Below, piece by piece: positions 63,577-64,000 of a stretch of DNA of 64,000 bases; within the stretch, counting starts at the first letter, position 1; each line of letters begins with the position of its first letter. Under the pieces are notes generated by a model. That model was not told the origin of the DNA and searched no databases. It saw only the letters and a program-made list of their open reading frames with translations. A program made the position numbers and the translations under genes. The stretch comes from Lachnospiraceae bacterium (GTDB taxonomy: Bacteria; Bacillota; Clostridia; Lachnospirales; Lachnospiraceae), in NCBI GenBank assembly GCA_029219245.1, contig JAQXTA010000040.1:1-64000 (forward strand). The letters run 5' to 3'.

Positions 63577-64000
63577 TTATTTCAAGCTTCCGATTACCAT
63601 GCACAGGGCTCCTATCATAATACAGAAATCGGATAGATTGAACACGATGCGTCTTATGGCTTTGTTTTTTACCGGAAAGCTCACATAGTCTACAACATAT
63701 TTCCGCCGCAGTCTGTCATAAGTATTACTGTAAGCACCACCAAGCAGCAGTGAAAGTCCAGTTTTTAAAAGACTGTTTCCTTTCATGGTAAAGGTCACCA
63801 GAAACAAAACAGTCAGCCCCAGTGTCAAAAGAACAGAAAGAACAGCCACGAATTTACTTTTCTTTTCTCCTGCATTTAAAAAAGCACCCTTGTTATGATA
63901 TTTTCTAAGCAGCAGCATACCGCTGCATATTTTTTTCTCCTCGCCTTCCTTTCCGTCCTGCTCTATCCGGTTTTTAATCAACCAGTCGAGAGAAAAAACA
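63577..64000 (-). CDS. lspA: Lipoprotein signal peptidase (LspA-type), partial
   Basis: The frame runs off the right edge of the window, so the start is missing. The visible 140 residues include FSLDWLIKNRIEQ near the beginning (end of first helix), HNKGAFLN, two membrane helices, the first catalytic Asp in YSNTYDRLRRKYVVDYVSF and the second in FNLSD. Signal peptidase II cuts prolipoproteins before the lipid-modified Cys. The sequence is a divergent member. A TTG near 63981 is not the true start. Confidence 0.8.
   Translation of the reverse strand, partial: VFSLDWLIKNRIEQDGKEGEEKKICSGMLLLRKYHNKGAFLNAGEKKSKFVAVLSVLLTLGLTVLFLVTFTMKGNSLLKTGLSLLLGGAYSNTYDRLRRKYVVDYVSFPVKNKAIRRIVFNLSDFCIMIGALCMVIGSLK

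Noticed and set aside
1-64000. tRNA, rRNA and CRISPR loci
   Set aside because: No rRNA-like or cloverleaf region and no regularly spaced repeat array was noticed when reading through both strands; a covariance-model scan would settle small RNAs.

Overview
The window looks like about 64 kb of chromosome from an anaerobic, gut-type Lachnospiraceae (class Clostridia, Bacillota). The basis is the gene set and style rather than a marker gene: LL-diaminopimelate aminotransferase next to DapF, a type I glutamine synthetase followed by an ANTAR regulator, Hsp33, PadR/DUF2812/CPBP and WYL/ClbS pairs, a DUF4867 sugar cluster, moderate to low GC, and AGGAGG-type ribosome binding sites throughout. No rRNA, tRNA or CRISPR array was seen.

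Layout. Positions 1-670 hold the end of a probable Hcp-type gene, a cupin and a small ferredoxin. Positions 690-5700 hold a radical SAM protein, an unknown protein, a PAP2 pseudogene, a methyltransferase, a GNAT enzyme and an ECF sigma/anti-sigma pair. Positions 5980-6900 are a small graveyard of gene fragments. Positions 6970-11700 carry dapF-dapL, a MATE transporter and a LacI regulator. Positions 11920-15170 are an A+T-rich two-gene restriction-modification cassette. Positions 15200-19000 hold an HD-GYP protein, an ANTAR regulator with a degenerate receiver, and glnA with a hairpin in its leader. Positions 19800-32400 are a long run of minus-strand genes: LysM protein, nadE, hslO, methyltransferase, GH20 hexosaminidase, small exporter, hisC, glycosyltransferase and acyltransferase. 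Citrate synthase with its MarR regulator follows.

Positions 35600-42800 form what I consider the most interesting host system. It is a five-gene operon with two membrane-anchored BMP/PnrA-like binding proteins, a hybrid histidine kinase (HisKA-HATPase-REC-Hpt), a membrane HD-GYP protein with a C-terminal receiver, and a MarR regulator. All four stations of a His-Asp-His-Asp phosphorelay are encoded together, ending on a cyclic-di-GMP hydrolase-type output. No ABC transporter genes accompany the binding proteins. My inference is a small-molecule (possibly nucleoside) sensing phosphorelay.

Positions 42900-46500 hold a PadR-DUF2812-CPBP operon with two operator palindromes, and a WYL regulator whose likely operator forms the -35 of a ClbS/DfsB gene. 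Positions 46879-52765 are a roughly 5.9-kb integrative mobilizable element inserted inside a polysaccharide deacetylase gene. It carries a ribbon-helix-helix protein, an SH3 lipoprotein, a MobV relaxase, an HUH/superfamily-3-helicase Rep protein of CRESS-DNA type, an origin-like region and a large serine recombinase. The rest holds a PTS-IIC-like permease, a FliD-C-like protein, an isomerase/DUF4867/xylulokinase cluster with a divergent LacI-type regulator, a GGDEF-EAL protein with a degenerate GGDEF, carbamate kinase, and a partial lipoprotein signal peptidase at the right edge. The permease and GGDEF-EAL promoters share a near-identical palindrome.
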